A stretch of 37,955 nucleotides of DNA from JBMNKL01 sp050261495 (GCA_050261495.1 JBLNDI010000081.1:1-37955), one strand, 5' to 3'. Positions 29,052-37,955 are shown, numbered from the stretch's first letter. The notes: a model not told the origin generated them from the letters alone. Program-made: numbers and translations.

Positions 29052-29114
29052 GGCCTGCGCCGCCATATGGTTCGCAACGGACCGGCAACGTTATACCTGC
29101 CGGCTTTGCAGGCC
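29052..29114 (+). other. nested hairpin in the fba 3' region
   Basis: GGCCTGC (29052-29058) pairs with GCAGGCC (29108-29114), enclosing CCGGCA (29082-29087) with TGCCGG (29098-29103). It begins 13 bases after the stop codon and precedes the true terminator by about 50 bases. No gene is present in 29039-29273. Confidence 0.45.
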
Positions 29115-29165
29115 ATGCTGCAGACCGCAACGGTATATATCATCCGGGTTTGTTTGCGTGGAATC

Positions 29166-29203
29166 AAACACCTCGTTCTTATCGCGGGAGCGAGGTGTTT
29201 TTT
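29166..29203 (+). terminator. rho-independent terminator of fba
   Basis: AAACACCTCG (29166-29175) pairs with CGAGGTGTTT (29191-29200), followed by a run of T residues. The loop is 15 bases long. Confidence 0.85.
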
Positions 29204-29273
29204 CTTTTGCATAATCCCGCTCGATAAGCGAATACTAGGATAATGCAAAAACTTTCGACGGGGTGTTGGCTTA

Positions 29274-30405
29274 TTGAGCGCTAAAATAGGAATTCCCAGG
29301 AGCCTGTTTTATTATAAATTTATGCCTTTTTGGGAAGTTTTCTTCACTGAACTTGGAAACGACATCGTGGTATCGGGACCAACAAACAAGCAAATTCTTG
29401 ACAACGGGGTCAAAGCATGCGTGGACGAAGCGTGCCTTCCCGTAAAAGTATTTTTTGGCCATGTCATTGATTTGATGGATAGGGCGGACTACATACTGGC
29501 GCCCAGGTTTACCAGCATTTCAAAGGGAGAATATATCTGCCCGGAATTCGGAGGGCTCCCGGACATGATAAGGCATTCGCTGGGAGGACTCCCCAGGTTG
29601 ATCGATACGGAGGTAAACATGAGAAAATCGGAAAAGGGCGGGATCAAGGCTGCGATCGAGGTCGGTGCAATGCTTGGCGCCGGGAGGAGAGCTGCTGTTG
29701 CCGCATATGAAAAAGCGGCGTCCAGTATGAAGCAGCATTGCCGTCCTTTTGCTTACGAGCTGAAGCGGCCTGGAGAAGGCGATTTTAACAGTACCGTTTA
29801 CACGGCGCAGTGTTCTTCCGCGCATGAGCCGAAGTGCGCCGCGGCGGGGCAGAAAAGGGAGGCTTGGCCGTACGCATGCGTTGCTCAGGGTTACGTCCCG
29901 GGCAAGGATAAGGATGAAGATAGGAATAATAAAATGAATTGGGATAAGGATAAGAATAGTCATTATTGCGGAAAGGATTGTCCAAATGGTCTGAAAGTAG
30001 CGGTGATCGGGCATCCGTACAATGTTTATGACAGGCATGTAAGCATGGACCTGTTGGGCAAACTGGAAAAATACGGAGCCGAGGCAATCACAATCGAGAG
30101 GGTGGACGAGGCGGATATCAACAGGCAGGCCGCGTGCCTGAAAAAACCGATGTTCTGGAACTATGGCAGAAATGCGTACGGGGCGGCCATGCACCTGGCC
30201 GGGAGCGGAATGGTGGACGGCTTTATATGCGTCACCAGCTTTGGCTGCGGCATCGACTCCTTTGTCAATGACCTGATAGAGCGGAGGATAAGAAAAGAAT
30301 ATTCAATACCGTTTATTACAATGACAATAGACGAGCATTCGGGAGAAGCAGGCTTCAATACAAGGCTGGAAGCCTTTATTGACATGCTGCGCTGGAGAAG
30401 ATCGC

Positions 30406-30434
<29 letters not shown>
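29274..30434 (+). CDS. acyl-CoA dehydratase activase-related protein (DUF2229 family)
   Basis: A TTG start follows GGGGTG; the resulting N-terminus KIGIPRSLFYYKFMPFWEVFF matches the DUF2229 opening. This family belongs to the 2-hydroxyacyl-CoA dehydratase (HgdB-like) fold. Conserved cysteines are C49 and C54 (ACVDEACLP) and one in EYICPEFGG, candidates for an iron-sulfur cluster. The C-terminal half (from KVAVIGHPYNVYD) ends in SFGCGIDSF and a DEHSGEAGFNTRLEAF motif shared with the next gene's end (DEMTGEAGYMTRLEAF), so the two are paralogous. Oddly, about residues 170-242 form a Lys/Asp/Asn-rich, Cys-containing insertion. Its 3' end overlaps the next gene by 29 bases. The substrate is unknown. 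Confidence 0.8.
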
Positions 30435-31524
<1,090 letters not shown>

Positions 31525-32569
31525 CGTCGGATCCGTCAGTACTAATATAGTCCTTGCCGACAGGGACGGCAATATTTGCGGGAAGCTTTACAGGCGGACT
31601 AACGGAAGGCCGGTCATATCATTGCAGGATGGGTTGGCGGAAATTGCGGAGGAACATGGATACCCTGCGATTCTCGCGGTCGGGGCCACCGGCAGCGGGC
31701 GCGAGCTTGCCGGGGTGCTGGTAGGAGCCGATATTGTCAAAAATGAAATAACATCGCATGCAATAGCAGCGCAGTCAGTAGTTCCGGGCGTGAGAACCAT
31801 TATTGAAATAGGCGGCCAGGACTCTAAAATAATAATCCTGAGGGACGGAATAGTCTATGATTTTGCCATGAATACCGTGTGCGCCGCCGGCACCGGCTCT
31901 TTCCTGGACAGGCAGGCCGCCAGGCTCAATATTCCCATAGAAGAATTCGGCGAGCTGGCCCTGCATTCAAAATCGCCCGTCAGGATAGCAGGCAGGTGCG
32001 CGGTTTTTGCGGAGTCCGACATGATACATAAACAGCAGTTGGGCCACAGCAACGAGGATATAGTCGGAGGCTTATGCGAAGCGCTTGTAAGGAATTACCT
32101 GAACAACCTGGCGAAGGGCAAGGAGATTTGCGAGCCTGTCGTTTTCCAGGGCGGTGTGGCGGCGAACAAAGGCATTGCGTCGGCATTTGAAAAGGCGTTG
32201 GGCATGAAAGTCATAATTCCGGACAATCATACGGTCATGGGAGCGTACGGCGCGGCGCTTTACGCCAGACAGGTCCATTTATCTTCCGTAGATTTCAAAA
32301 CGAAATTCAAAGGTTTCGAAGCAATTAAAAAAGAACACGTCACCAGGAGCAGGGAATGCAACGGATGCGCAGGAATGTGCGAAATAGTCGAACTGCTCTC
32401 CGAAGGGAAAGTGTGCGCGAGGTGGGGAGACCGTTGCGGCAAATGGTCAACTCAGCTTGCATACCAACCGGTATAATATAAACATCACTCAGAACCAGGT
32501 TAATTGCATAAAAGGTATGATCCGCTACGACGGGAACTTTTATCCGCGTGGTGCGTCTATATTTATGAG

Positions 32570-32597
32570 TTGCTTGAAGAATTCATTTCTGTAAATT
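32570..32597 (+). promoter_or_regulatory. possible promoter of the SIMPL-domain gene
   Basis: TTGCTT (32570-32575) and TAAATT (32592-32597) are 16 bases apart and 36 bases before the start codon. It is a moderate match only. Confidence 0.4.
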
Positions 32598-32633
32598 TTA
32601 TTCAAATGCAACCGATCAAAAGGAGGTTTTTTT

Positions 32634-33389
32634 ATGGCGGAGGTATTTTCTGCAAAAAACAAGATTATATCAGCAATTTTGCTGGTTTTGGCGGCTTCGC
32701 TCGTGATAGTCGCAATCGGGCTGGTTTTTAATGTTCCGGCACAGGCGGAGGAAAACAAGGTTGAAAAGAAAACCATCAATGTAACGGGGCAAGCCAAGGT
32801 AACCGCTTCCCCGGATATAGCCAGGATCAATCTCGGCGTTGTCACGGAGGACGCGGACGCCAAGGCGGCGCAAAGGAAGAATGCCGAGTCCATGGATAAG
32901 GTTATTGCCGCAATAAAAGCCGCAGGGGTGAAGGATGAAGACATCAGGACGATAGGTTACTCCATTTCGCCGAAATATGACTACATCAAGGAAACGGGAA
33001 TGAGCAATATCGTAGGTTATACCGTCAGCAACTCGGTGAACGTGACGGTCAGGGATATATCGAAGACCGGAGCGATCATTGACGCGGCAACGGACAGCGG
33101 CGTCAACGCAAGCAGCAGTATCAGCTTTGAACTCAGCAATTATGAACAGCATTATAATGAGGCGTTGAAAAACGCAGTCCTGGCAGCGAAGAAAAAGGCC
33201 GGCACGGTTGCCGACGCGCTGGGGGTAAAACTGAAGGGACCTGTTACTGTTAGTGAAAGCGGCGGGTACAGCCCTCTCAAGAACTATGTAACGTATGACA
33301 TGGCGATGGCGCCTGAAATGGCCGCAACCCCGATCCAGGCAGGCACCCTTGAAATAACAGCAACTGTTAGCATCATGTACGAATATTGA
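32634..33389 (+). CDS. SIMPL-domain (DUF541, YggE-like) exported protein
   Basis: AAGGAGG precedes ATG 32634. Residues about 11-37 form a signal peptide or anchor, ending in VPAQA. The rest is a SIMPL domain: INVTGQAKVTASPDIARINLGVVTE, then VGYTVSNSVNVTVRDI and the helix ALKNAVLAAKKKAGTVADALGVKLKGPVTVSESG. It is 251 residues long. YggE-like proteins are periplasmic or surface-attached oligomers linked to stress resistance; no enzymatic activity is established. It is a single gene followed by the riboswitch region. Confidence 0.87.
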   Translation: MAEVFSAKNKIISAILLVLAASLVIVAIGLVFNVPAQAEENKVEKKTINVTGQAKVTASPDIARINLGVVTEDADAKAAQRKNAESMDKVIAAIKAAGVKDEDIRTIGYSISPKYDYIKETGMSNIVGYTVSNSVNVTVRDISKTGAIIDAATDSGVNASSSISFELSNYEQHYNEALKNAVLAAKKKAGTVADALGVKLKGPVTVSESGGYSPLKNYVTYDMAMAPEMAATPIQAGTLEITATVSIMYEY

Positions 33390-33441
33390 GCATATGATAC
33401 TTAAAGGAGGGTAAACCAGGTTTTATAAAGAACCCGGCATA

Positions 33442-33470
33442 TTGAAATCACTTTGGAAATAATATATAAT
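33442..33470 (+). promoter_or_regulatory. sigma-A promoter of the riboswitch transcript
   Basis: TTGAAA (33442-33447) and TATAAT (33465-33470) are exactly 17 bases apart, placing the RNA start about 20 bases before the riboswitch core. Confidence 0.75.
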
Positions 33471-33493
33471 ATAAACGCTATTAGATAGCATTA

Positions 33494-33630
33494 ATATACG
33501 CTTAATCGTTATGAGCGGGGGAACCAATTACCAGGGGGTGAATCCGGCTGAATGATAAACCCGGCCGGTAGGGTCAATCTCTTTCCGATCCGAACCCGTC
33601 AGCTAACCTCGTAAGCGTTGGAAGAGAAGG
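33494..33630 (+). ncRNA. cyclic di-AMP riboswitch (ydaO-yuaA class)
   Basis: The conserved blocks of the class are visible in order: TACGCTTAATC (33497-33507), GAGCGGGGGAACC (33513-33525), GGGGTGAATCC (33535-33545), CCGAACCCGTCAGCTAACCTC (read from 33590) and AAGAGAAGG (33622-33630). The closing P1 helix is perfect: ACGCTTA (33498-33504) with TAAGCGT (33612-33618). The family binds c-di-AMP and usually turns genes off when it is abundant. A promoter lies upstream and an intrinsic terminator 36 bases downstream, so it most likely controls the DapB-like gene that follows. Confidence 0.92.
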
Positions 33631-33665
33631 TGATGGAGTATGCTTTCGACCGCATAGCGGGATAG

Positions 33666-33694
33666 AGCTGCAGAGTCTTCTCTGCAGCTTTTTT
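33666..33694 (+). terminator. riboswitch-controlled intrinsic terminator
   Basis: AGCTGCAGAG (33666-33675) pairs with CTCTGCAGCT (33680-33689) around a 4-base loop, followed by T residues to 33694. It is the expected expression platform of the c-di-AMP riboswitch. The stretch 33695-33862 holds no gene. Confidence 0.9.
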
Positions 33695-33862
33695 AGTCTG
33701 TTGCGCCTGTATTGTTAAGCACTATTGTATCGCTATTATTTATCGCTTATTTATTACTAATTAATCTCTATTATTTGTCGCTTTTATTGCAGCTTCAGAC
33801 CGGTATGCCAATTTTGTTCGGGCGCGTACCAAGAGTAAGTTTGATGAAAGGGGAGGTTTTCA

Positions 33863-34741
33863 ATGATTAGGGTTTGTCTTATAGGACTGGGCAAAACAGG
33901 AAGCGAAGTAGCAAGGGTTTTGCTTGAACAGGATAAAATAAAGCTGGTTGCCGCAGTGTGCAGCCCGGGAAGCGCAAAAGAAAGCAAGGACCTGGGAGAG
34001 GTAATAGGCTGCAGGGATACAGGCATCATGGTTTACGGCGCCGACAAGCTTGAGGAAGTGGTTTTCAAGACCAAGCCGGATATAGCGGTGGATTTCTCCA
34101 AGCCGGAAGCTACCATCAGGAACGCTGTTATCCTGTCTAAACTGAAGGTAAACATGGTAGTTGCTACAACGGGATTTTCGAAATTCTCGCTGAAAAGATT
34201 GTTTATATTGACCAGGAAGTACCGCAACGGTATTGTTTACGCTCCGAATATCACTCTCGGCGTAAACGTGATGATGCTGGTAACAAGCATTGCGTCAAGC
34301 ATATTGAATAACTATGATTTCCAGGTTAACGAGGAACACCATAACAGGAAGAAAGACATACCCTCCGGTACAGCCCTCAAAATAGCCGGAGAAATCGAGA
34401 AAGCGCTGGAAACATCGGGAACTGAAGTGAAGCCTGGTATGGTTCCGATTAACGCCGTAAGGGCGGGAGGCATCATAGGCAAGCACGAAGTGATTATTGC
34501 CGGGGAAGAAGATATGGTTACGATTTCCCACCATTCATTTTCCAGGAAGGCATTCGCCGCCGGCGCAATACGCGCGGTGAAATTTGTCTACAAAAAAGCC
34601 GGGTATTACGAAATGTCCGATGTACTCAACCTTAGCGGAATCCTTTTAAAATATATCGAGAACGAAAAGATCCGCCAGGCGAAAAAGAACTTCTTCATAA
34701 GAAAACAGGAGGACGATGAGCCGGAGATGGTTACAAGCTAA
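33863..34741 (+). CDS. DapB-like dihydrodipicolinate reductase
   Basis: The family reduces 4-hydroxy-tetrahydrodipicolinate with NAD(P)H on the way to diaminopimelate and lysine. GGGGAGG precedes ATG 33863. The N-terminal nucleotide fold has GLGKTG (8-13) and VDFSKPEAT. The catalytic segment EEHHNRKKDIPSGTA carries H159/H160 and K163, and RAGGIIGKHEVIIAG to SRKAFAAGA matches the C-terminal domain. Differences from standard DapB are ATTG in place of GTTG, and a 25-residue charged C-terminal tail giving 292 residues (usual 240-270). It is preceded by a c-di-AMP riboswitch and is probably a specialised paralogue; whether another dapB exists in the genome cannot be seen here. Confidence 0.82.
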   Translation: MIRVCLIGLGKTGSEVARVLLEQDKIKLVAAVCSPGSAKESKDLGEVIGCRDTGIMVYGADKLEEVVFKTKPDIAVDFSKPEATIRNAVILSKLKVNMVVATTGFSKFSLKRLFILTRKYRNGIVYAPNITLGVNVMMLVTSIASSILNNYDFQVNEEHHNRKKDIPSGTALKIAGEIEKALETSGTEVKPGMVPINAVRAGGIIGKHEVIIAGEEDMVTISHHSFSRKAFAAGAIRAVKFVYKKAGYYEMSDVLNLSGILLKYIENEKIRQAKKNFFIRKQEDDEPEMVTS

Positions 34742-34760
34742 GGCGGATGCGATGCCGGAT

Positions 34761-34809
34761 GGGCATATATGGTTGCAAACCTCTCAAGTTGCGGGCTTAT
34801 ATGGTTGCA
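34761..34809. repeat. 17-bp direct repeat
   Basis: GGGCATATATGGTTGCA (34761-34777) recurs as GGGCTTATATGGTTGCA (34793-34809), 16 of 17 identical, 15 bases apart, between the dapB-like stop and the convergent terminator stem. Confidence 0.6.
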
Positions 34810-34840
34810 GGCCAAGGTAAAATAAGTTACCTTGGCCTGC
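34807..34840. terminator. 14-bp perfect hairpin between convergent genes
   Basis: GCAGGCCAAGGTAA (34807-34820) pairs exactly with TTACCTTGGCCTGC (34827-34840) around a 6-base loop. The stop codon of the minus-strand dacF-like gene lies in the right arm. No T-tract follows on either side, but the stem is very stable and serves both convergent genes. Confidence 0.65.
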
Positions 34841-36185
34841 TGCCTGCTTTGCCGCGGGGATGCCCGAAAATTAACCGGATCAGCTTTCCGAAAAGCTTCC
34901 CGATGTTGACCAGTATCAGGATGGCTTCAATCGCTGCCAGTATTGCTAAAAGAATGAAAATATCCTTATTGTCGATTATTTTCTTGCGGATTTTTGTCAA
35001 TGTATCGTCAGGCGGAACAATCTCGGTTTCGGGATAAAGGCTGACTACTATTTCTGTTCCATCCTGCAGGATATATTTTGCGCTGCCGACCGGGACCGTT
35101 TTCTTCAGCGGGAGCTTCAGTTCCGCTTCGGCGCTGAATGTCTCTATGTAATTCTCCCCAAGGGGATGCACATACATGATATCGTCCTGGCTTATGAGCC
35201 TGATTTCCTTTCCGTCAAGCATGGAGGTTTTCAGGTGCTCGCCCTTGCGCACCAGCATACTCTTCCTGAAATTGTTGAAACCATAATCCAGGAGCGCGGC
35301 GGCATCGCTGTACATGGTATTTTCGGGTGCGTCCAGGACTATGCATATAAGCTTCAGATTCGAACGGTTCGCGGTGCAAATGACCGTCTGCTGTTCCTTT
35401 TTATTATAACCGGTTTTCCCGCCTTCTACCCCGTCGTAGCCCCAAAACAGCTTATTTGAACTCGTAAGTATTTTTGCATCCGTTCCGGCACCATACCAGG
35501 GTCTGGCTTTGGTCGAGAAAATCCTGTTGAAGGTCGGGTTCTGGATTGCATACCTGATAAACAATGAAATATCGGATGCCGTGGTGTACTGCCTCTCATC
35601 GTACAAACCCGTGGGATTTGTAAAATTCGTGCTGTTCATATTGAGCTTGAGCGCCGTTTCTCTCATTTTTGCCGTAAATTTATCAATATCGCCGGCGGAA
35701 ACATACTCTGCAACCGCAATTGCCGCATCGTTCGCGGATGTGAGCATTATAGCGTACAGGAGGTCGACTACCTGGTACTTTGCTCCTACCTGCAGGTTCA
35801 GCACTGAACCTTCAATATTCACGGCGTCGGCACTGACGGTAGTATTGGCGTATATGTCCGAGTTCTCGATTGCGACCAGGATGGTCATCAATTTGCAGGT
35901 AGCGGAAATATGTGAAAGCGCATCGCTGTTTTTACTGTAAAGAACCTGGCCGGTTTCGGCTTCCATAAGAATAGCCGAAGCGGCGCTTATCTCAGGCGCG
36001 GGAACATTTCTTGCGGCGCCCTTGACTTCCACGCCGTCTGCGCTGCCCGCAGTGTCCGCACCAACTGCGGCATTTGCGCTGTCCGTGCCGCCCGTGCCGC
36101 CTGTTGGTTGTGCAACACTTGTCGAATATGAAAATACGAGAACCAGTATCATCAATATTGCCAGTACTACATTACTTTTGTACAT
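34827..36185 (-). CDS. DacF-like D-alanyl-D-alanine carboxypeptidase, catalytic serine apparently lost
   Basis: It is a penicillin-binding protein of the DacF/DacA (peptidase S11) family. GGAGG precedes the ATG. A signal peptide (1-25) is followed by a Gly/Ala/Thr-rich linker (26-60), the peptidase domain and, after a beta-rich region, a C-terminal membrane helix (about 415-440) with a basic tail. Of the three active-site motifs, SAN (150-152) and KTG (257-259) are intact. The first, SxxK (normally like PASLTKIMT), reads ISATCKLMT: the position three before Lys98 is Ala95, and the only serine is Ser94, one residue out of register. It may be a pseudoenzyme or a binding or regulatory protein. 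Length (452) is slightly above normal. It lies amid other envelope genes. Confidence 0.85.
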   Translation of the reverse strand: MYKSNVVLAILMILVLVFSYSTSVAQPTGGTGGTDSANAAVGADTAGSADGVEVKGAARNVPAPEISAASAILMEAETGQVLYSKNSDALSHISATCKLMTILVAIENSDIYANTTVSADAVNIEGSVLNLQVGAKYQVVDLLYAIMLTSANDAAIAVAEYVSAGDIDKFTAKMRETALKLNMNSTNFTNPTGLYDERQYTTASDISLFIRYAIQNPTFNRIFSTKARPWYGAGTDAKILTSSNKLFWGYDGVEGGKTGYNKKEQQTVICTANRSNLKLICIVLDAPENTMYSDAAALLDYGFNNFRKSMLVRKGEHLKTSMLDGKEIRLISQDDIMYVHPLGENYIETFSAEAELKLPLKKTVPVGSAKYILQDGTEIVVSLYPETEIVPPDDTLTKIRKKIIDNKDIFILLAILAAIEAILILVNIGKLFGKLIRLIFGHPRGKAGSRPR

Positions 36186-36357
36186 TAAATCCTCCTGAAC
36201 TGTTCCGCAAAATCATGCATCCGGTCAACATCAAGCCGATACCAAATTACAATATGTTAGCGTCAATTTATAATATCATATTTTAGCATGTAATTAATTA
36301 AATTTTTATTAAAATTTTGTTTAAGATGGATTGGAATATTAGGAATTTGGGATGGGA

Positions 36358-36386
36358 TTGCATGAATTCCGAGTTTACATTAAAAT
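36358..36386 (+). promoter_or_regulatory. sigma-A promoter of the phosphodiester glycosidase-like gene
   Basis: TTGCAT (36358-36363) and TAAAAT (36381-36386) are 17 bases apart; the leader to ATG 36413 is about 20 bases. The AT-rich gap 36186-36357 also must hold the divergent dacF-like promoter, which I cannot place confidently. Confidence 0.6.
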
Positions 36387-36412
36387 AAGTAATGGCTGTG
36401 AGAGGGGTTAAA

Positions 36413-37417
36413 ATGGATAATATAAAAAAACGGACGTCAAAATCGATAACGAAGCGCTTTTTGATTTTTTTTCTGTTCCAGTTTGTTTTTGCATGCATTA
36501 CCATGCCGTTTTATGTATTTTATGGCCCGTTTGAAGAAGTCAAAAGGACTATCGTCGGGGCATCGTGGAATACGCTCCGGCACCGGTATATTGCCCGGCT
36601 GTTTCTTTCGGATGAAGCTATTGCGGAAATCATAGGCGGTTCATACGCGATAGACCCGACATCATTGGGAGAGGAGCTTGAAAAGCTGGAGTTCGGCGAT
36701 AGCCACGACAGCAGGATAGAGCTTTTCAATATCGACGGATCGGATTTCAAAGGCAAGATGATGATAATCCACGACCCGAAGCGCGTTATAGCAGGGTATT
36801 CTTCGCAATTGCCCGATTGCGGCGAAACCGTCAGCCAGATTGTAAAGAACAACAAGGGTATTGCGGGCATTAACGCGGGAGGTTTTTTCGACATGGGTTG
36901 GACGGGTACAGGGGGTACACCGTTGGGCTTTATAATACACAATGGGGAAGTCGTGTACAACCAGGTTGGAAATGAAGATGAGAAGCAGGAAACGGTGGCT
37001 TTTACAGAAGACGGCATGCTGATAGTTGGCAGGCACTCCGTATCTCGTCTCCTGGAGCTTGGCGTAAAAGAAGGCGTCAGTTTCGGGCCGCCGCTGATTG
37101 TCAACGGCAAACCGACAATATCAAAGGGCGACGGCGGTTGGGGCATTGCGCCGAGAACCGCCATAGGCCAGCGAAAGACCGGGGAAGTGCTGATGCTGGT
37201 AATAGACGGGAGGTCTTTGGAATCATTCGGAGCCACGCTCAAGGACGTGCAGGACATATTGCTTGAATACGGAGCGTATAATGCGGCGAACCTTGACGGG
37301 GGATCGTCAACCACGATGGTATGGGGAGGTAAGGTGATTAACAGGCCTTCCGACAAGCTTGGCGAAAGAACGGTTCCGACCGCTTTTGTCGTGACGGGAG
37401 AAGGCGGTGCCGGATAA
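36413..37417 (+). CDS. membrane-anchored phosphodiester glycosidase-family protein (NAGPA/DUF2233)
   Basis: ATG 36413 follows AGAGGGG and is preferred over an in-frame ATG at 36392. An N-terminal membrane helix (about 15-36) anchors an external domain. The domain has the family's hallmarks: GIAGINAGGFFDMG, GTPLGFIIHNGEVVYN, RTAIGQRKTGEVLMLVIDGR and NLDGGSSTTMVWGGKVINRPSD. Relatives remove sugars linked through phosphodiesters, and Gram-positive members are thought to act on wall glycopolymers or be spore-associated. It is 334 residues long. The stop overlaps the next start (TAATG), so the two are coupled. The actual substrate is not known. Confidence 0.87.
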   Translation: MDNIKKRTSKSITKRFLIFFLFQFVFACITMPFYVFYGPFEEVKRTIVGASWNTLRHRYIARLFLSDEAIAEIIGGSYAIDPTSLGEELEKLEFGDSHDSRIELFNIDGSDFKGKMMIIHDPKRVIAGYSSQLPDCGETVSQIVKNNKGIAGINAGGFFDMGWTGTGGTPLGFIIHNGEVVYNQVGNEDEKQETVAFTEDGMLIVGRHSVSRLLELGVKEGVSFGPPLIVNGKPTISKGDGGWGIAPRTAIGQRKTGEVLMLVIDGRSLESFGATLKDVQDILLEYGAYNAANLDGGSSTTMVWGGKVINRPSDKLGERTVPTAFVVTGEGGAG

Positions 37418-37955
37418 TGAAGAAACTAAAGATGATAATTAAATGGGTGCTGCTGTCCCTTTTACTGCAGACGGCCGTTTTGGCTTATATCAACTTCATT
37501 TACCTGCCGAACAGGGGAAAATACACGGCAACCGCTTTTGAAGAGGGTCCGGCTTCGGTAAAAAACCGCAGCTATGTTCTCCCGGAGGGAGCCGCCGGCG
37601 TCAGTGTTTCTTTCGACGGTCTGTATGCCGCGTACAAGAAAGGAGACAATGTTGTTATAGTGGACATTGACAAAAAGAAAAGCATCAGGGAACTGGACCC
37701 GGCAGGAGGGTCGATCACGTATTACAGATGGCTGCCGGACAGGGAGATGCTGATTTATGCCGTAAGGGAACCGGGCGGAAAAAAGGGGTGTGTCCGCATT
37801 GCCACGTATGATATCGGGCCGGAACTGGAAAGGAGCTATCCGGATATCGTGAACCTGCCTGAAGGCAGCGAAGTTGTTAATATAGAGCTTTCACCGCTGA
37901 CAAACGTGGTATACCCTATGATAAAAACAAGCAAGACGAGAGCGCGGATATATAA
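37417..37955 (+). CDS. membrane-anchored propeller-like protein (partial, runs off the window)
   Basis: The ATG at 37417 shares its A with the previous stop codon. The frame is open for 179 codons to the window end. An N-terminal helix (about residues 8-25, IKWVLLSLLLQTAVLAYI) is followed by short beta-strand repeats in which predicted turns alternate with hydrophobic strands (VSVSFDGLYAAYKKGDNVVIVDI and ITYYRWLPDREMLIYAV), as in TolB/WD40-like propellers. Coupling suggests it works with the phosphodiester glycosidase-like protein. The fold call is tentative because the C-terminus is missing. Confidence 0.7.
   Translation, partial: MKKLKMIIKWVLLSLLLQTAVLAYINFIYLPNRGKYTATAFEEGPASVKNRSYVLPEGAAGVSVSFDGLYAAYKKGDNVVIVDIDKKKSIRELDPAGGSITYYRWLPDREMLIYAVREPGGKKGCVRIATYDIGPELERSYPDIVNLPEGSEVVNIELSPLTNVVYPMIKTSKTRARIY

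Noticed and set aside
33390..33441. Small gene after AAAGGAGGG near 33405
   Set aside because: No start codon follows at a usable distance and no open frame of useful length is present; it is probably a chance purine run.

Overview
The window is a stretch of chromosome from an anaerobic, probably cellulolytic, spore-forming member of the Clostridia (Firmicutes). The evidence is strong AGGAGG-type ribosome binding sites, sigma-A promoters, DinR/LexA-type SOS boxes, a ClpE-type unfoldase, YesM/YesN sugar regulation, a pyrophosphate-type phosphofructokinase, a c-di-AMP riboswitch, 2-hydroxyacyl-CoA dehydratase activase-like genes and a cellobiose phosphorylase that closely resembles, from memory, those of Clostridium thermocellum and C. 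stercorarium. The species cannot be fixed from the sequence alone. Nearly all DNA is coding. I see no tRNA, rRNA, CRISPR array, prophage or intact transposase.

Layout. (1) 1-2.7 kb: tail of an unknown gene, a membrane diguanylate cyclase and, convergent to it, an aspartate kinase. (2) 2.7-7.7 kb: uvrB and uvrA, each with its own promoter overlapped by an SOS box. (3) 7.7-10.5 kb: a 41-residue membrane peptide gene and clpE. (4) 10.5-21.7 kb: a sugar locus with a solute-binding lipoprotein, YesM-like histidine kinase and YesN/AraC-like regulator, then two permeases, a second binding lipoprotein and cellobiose phosphorylase. It looks like a cellobiose or cellodextrin sensing, import and phosphorolysis unit. 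A 13-bp triple direct repeat at the transporter promoter is the natural candidate site for the regulator. (5) 21.8-26.2 kb: an LCP-family wall enzyme, an ABC-2 exporter pair and a flavin reductase-like protein. (6) 26.2-29.2 kb: a 222-bp palindromic, MITE-like element, then divergent pfp and fba (glycolysis). (7) 29.2-32.5 kb: three overlapping genes of the 2-hydroxyacyl-CoA dehydratase/activase superfamily. (8) 32.6-38 kb: envelope genes: a SIMPL-domain protein, a c-di-AMP riboswitch with terminator ahead of a DapB-like reductase, a DacF-like carboxypeptidase whose catalytic serine appears to be missing, a phosphodiester glycosidase-like protein and the start of a membrane-anchored propeller-like protein.

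The parts connect in plausible ways. Imported cellobiose would be split by phosphate into glucose 1-phosphate and glucose, and then enter a PPi-linked glycolysis (Pfp, Fba). The right-hand end joins second-messenger control by c-di-AMP to peptidoglycan precursor and remodelling genes. The observations most worth a second look are the palindromic element at 26236-26457, the riboswitch-dapB pairing, the AxxK DacF homologue, the 13-bp operator repeats, and the heptanucleotide array at 25459-25534.
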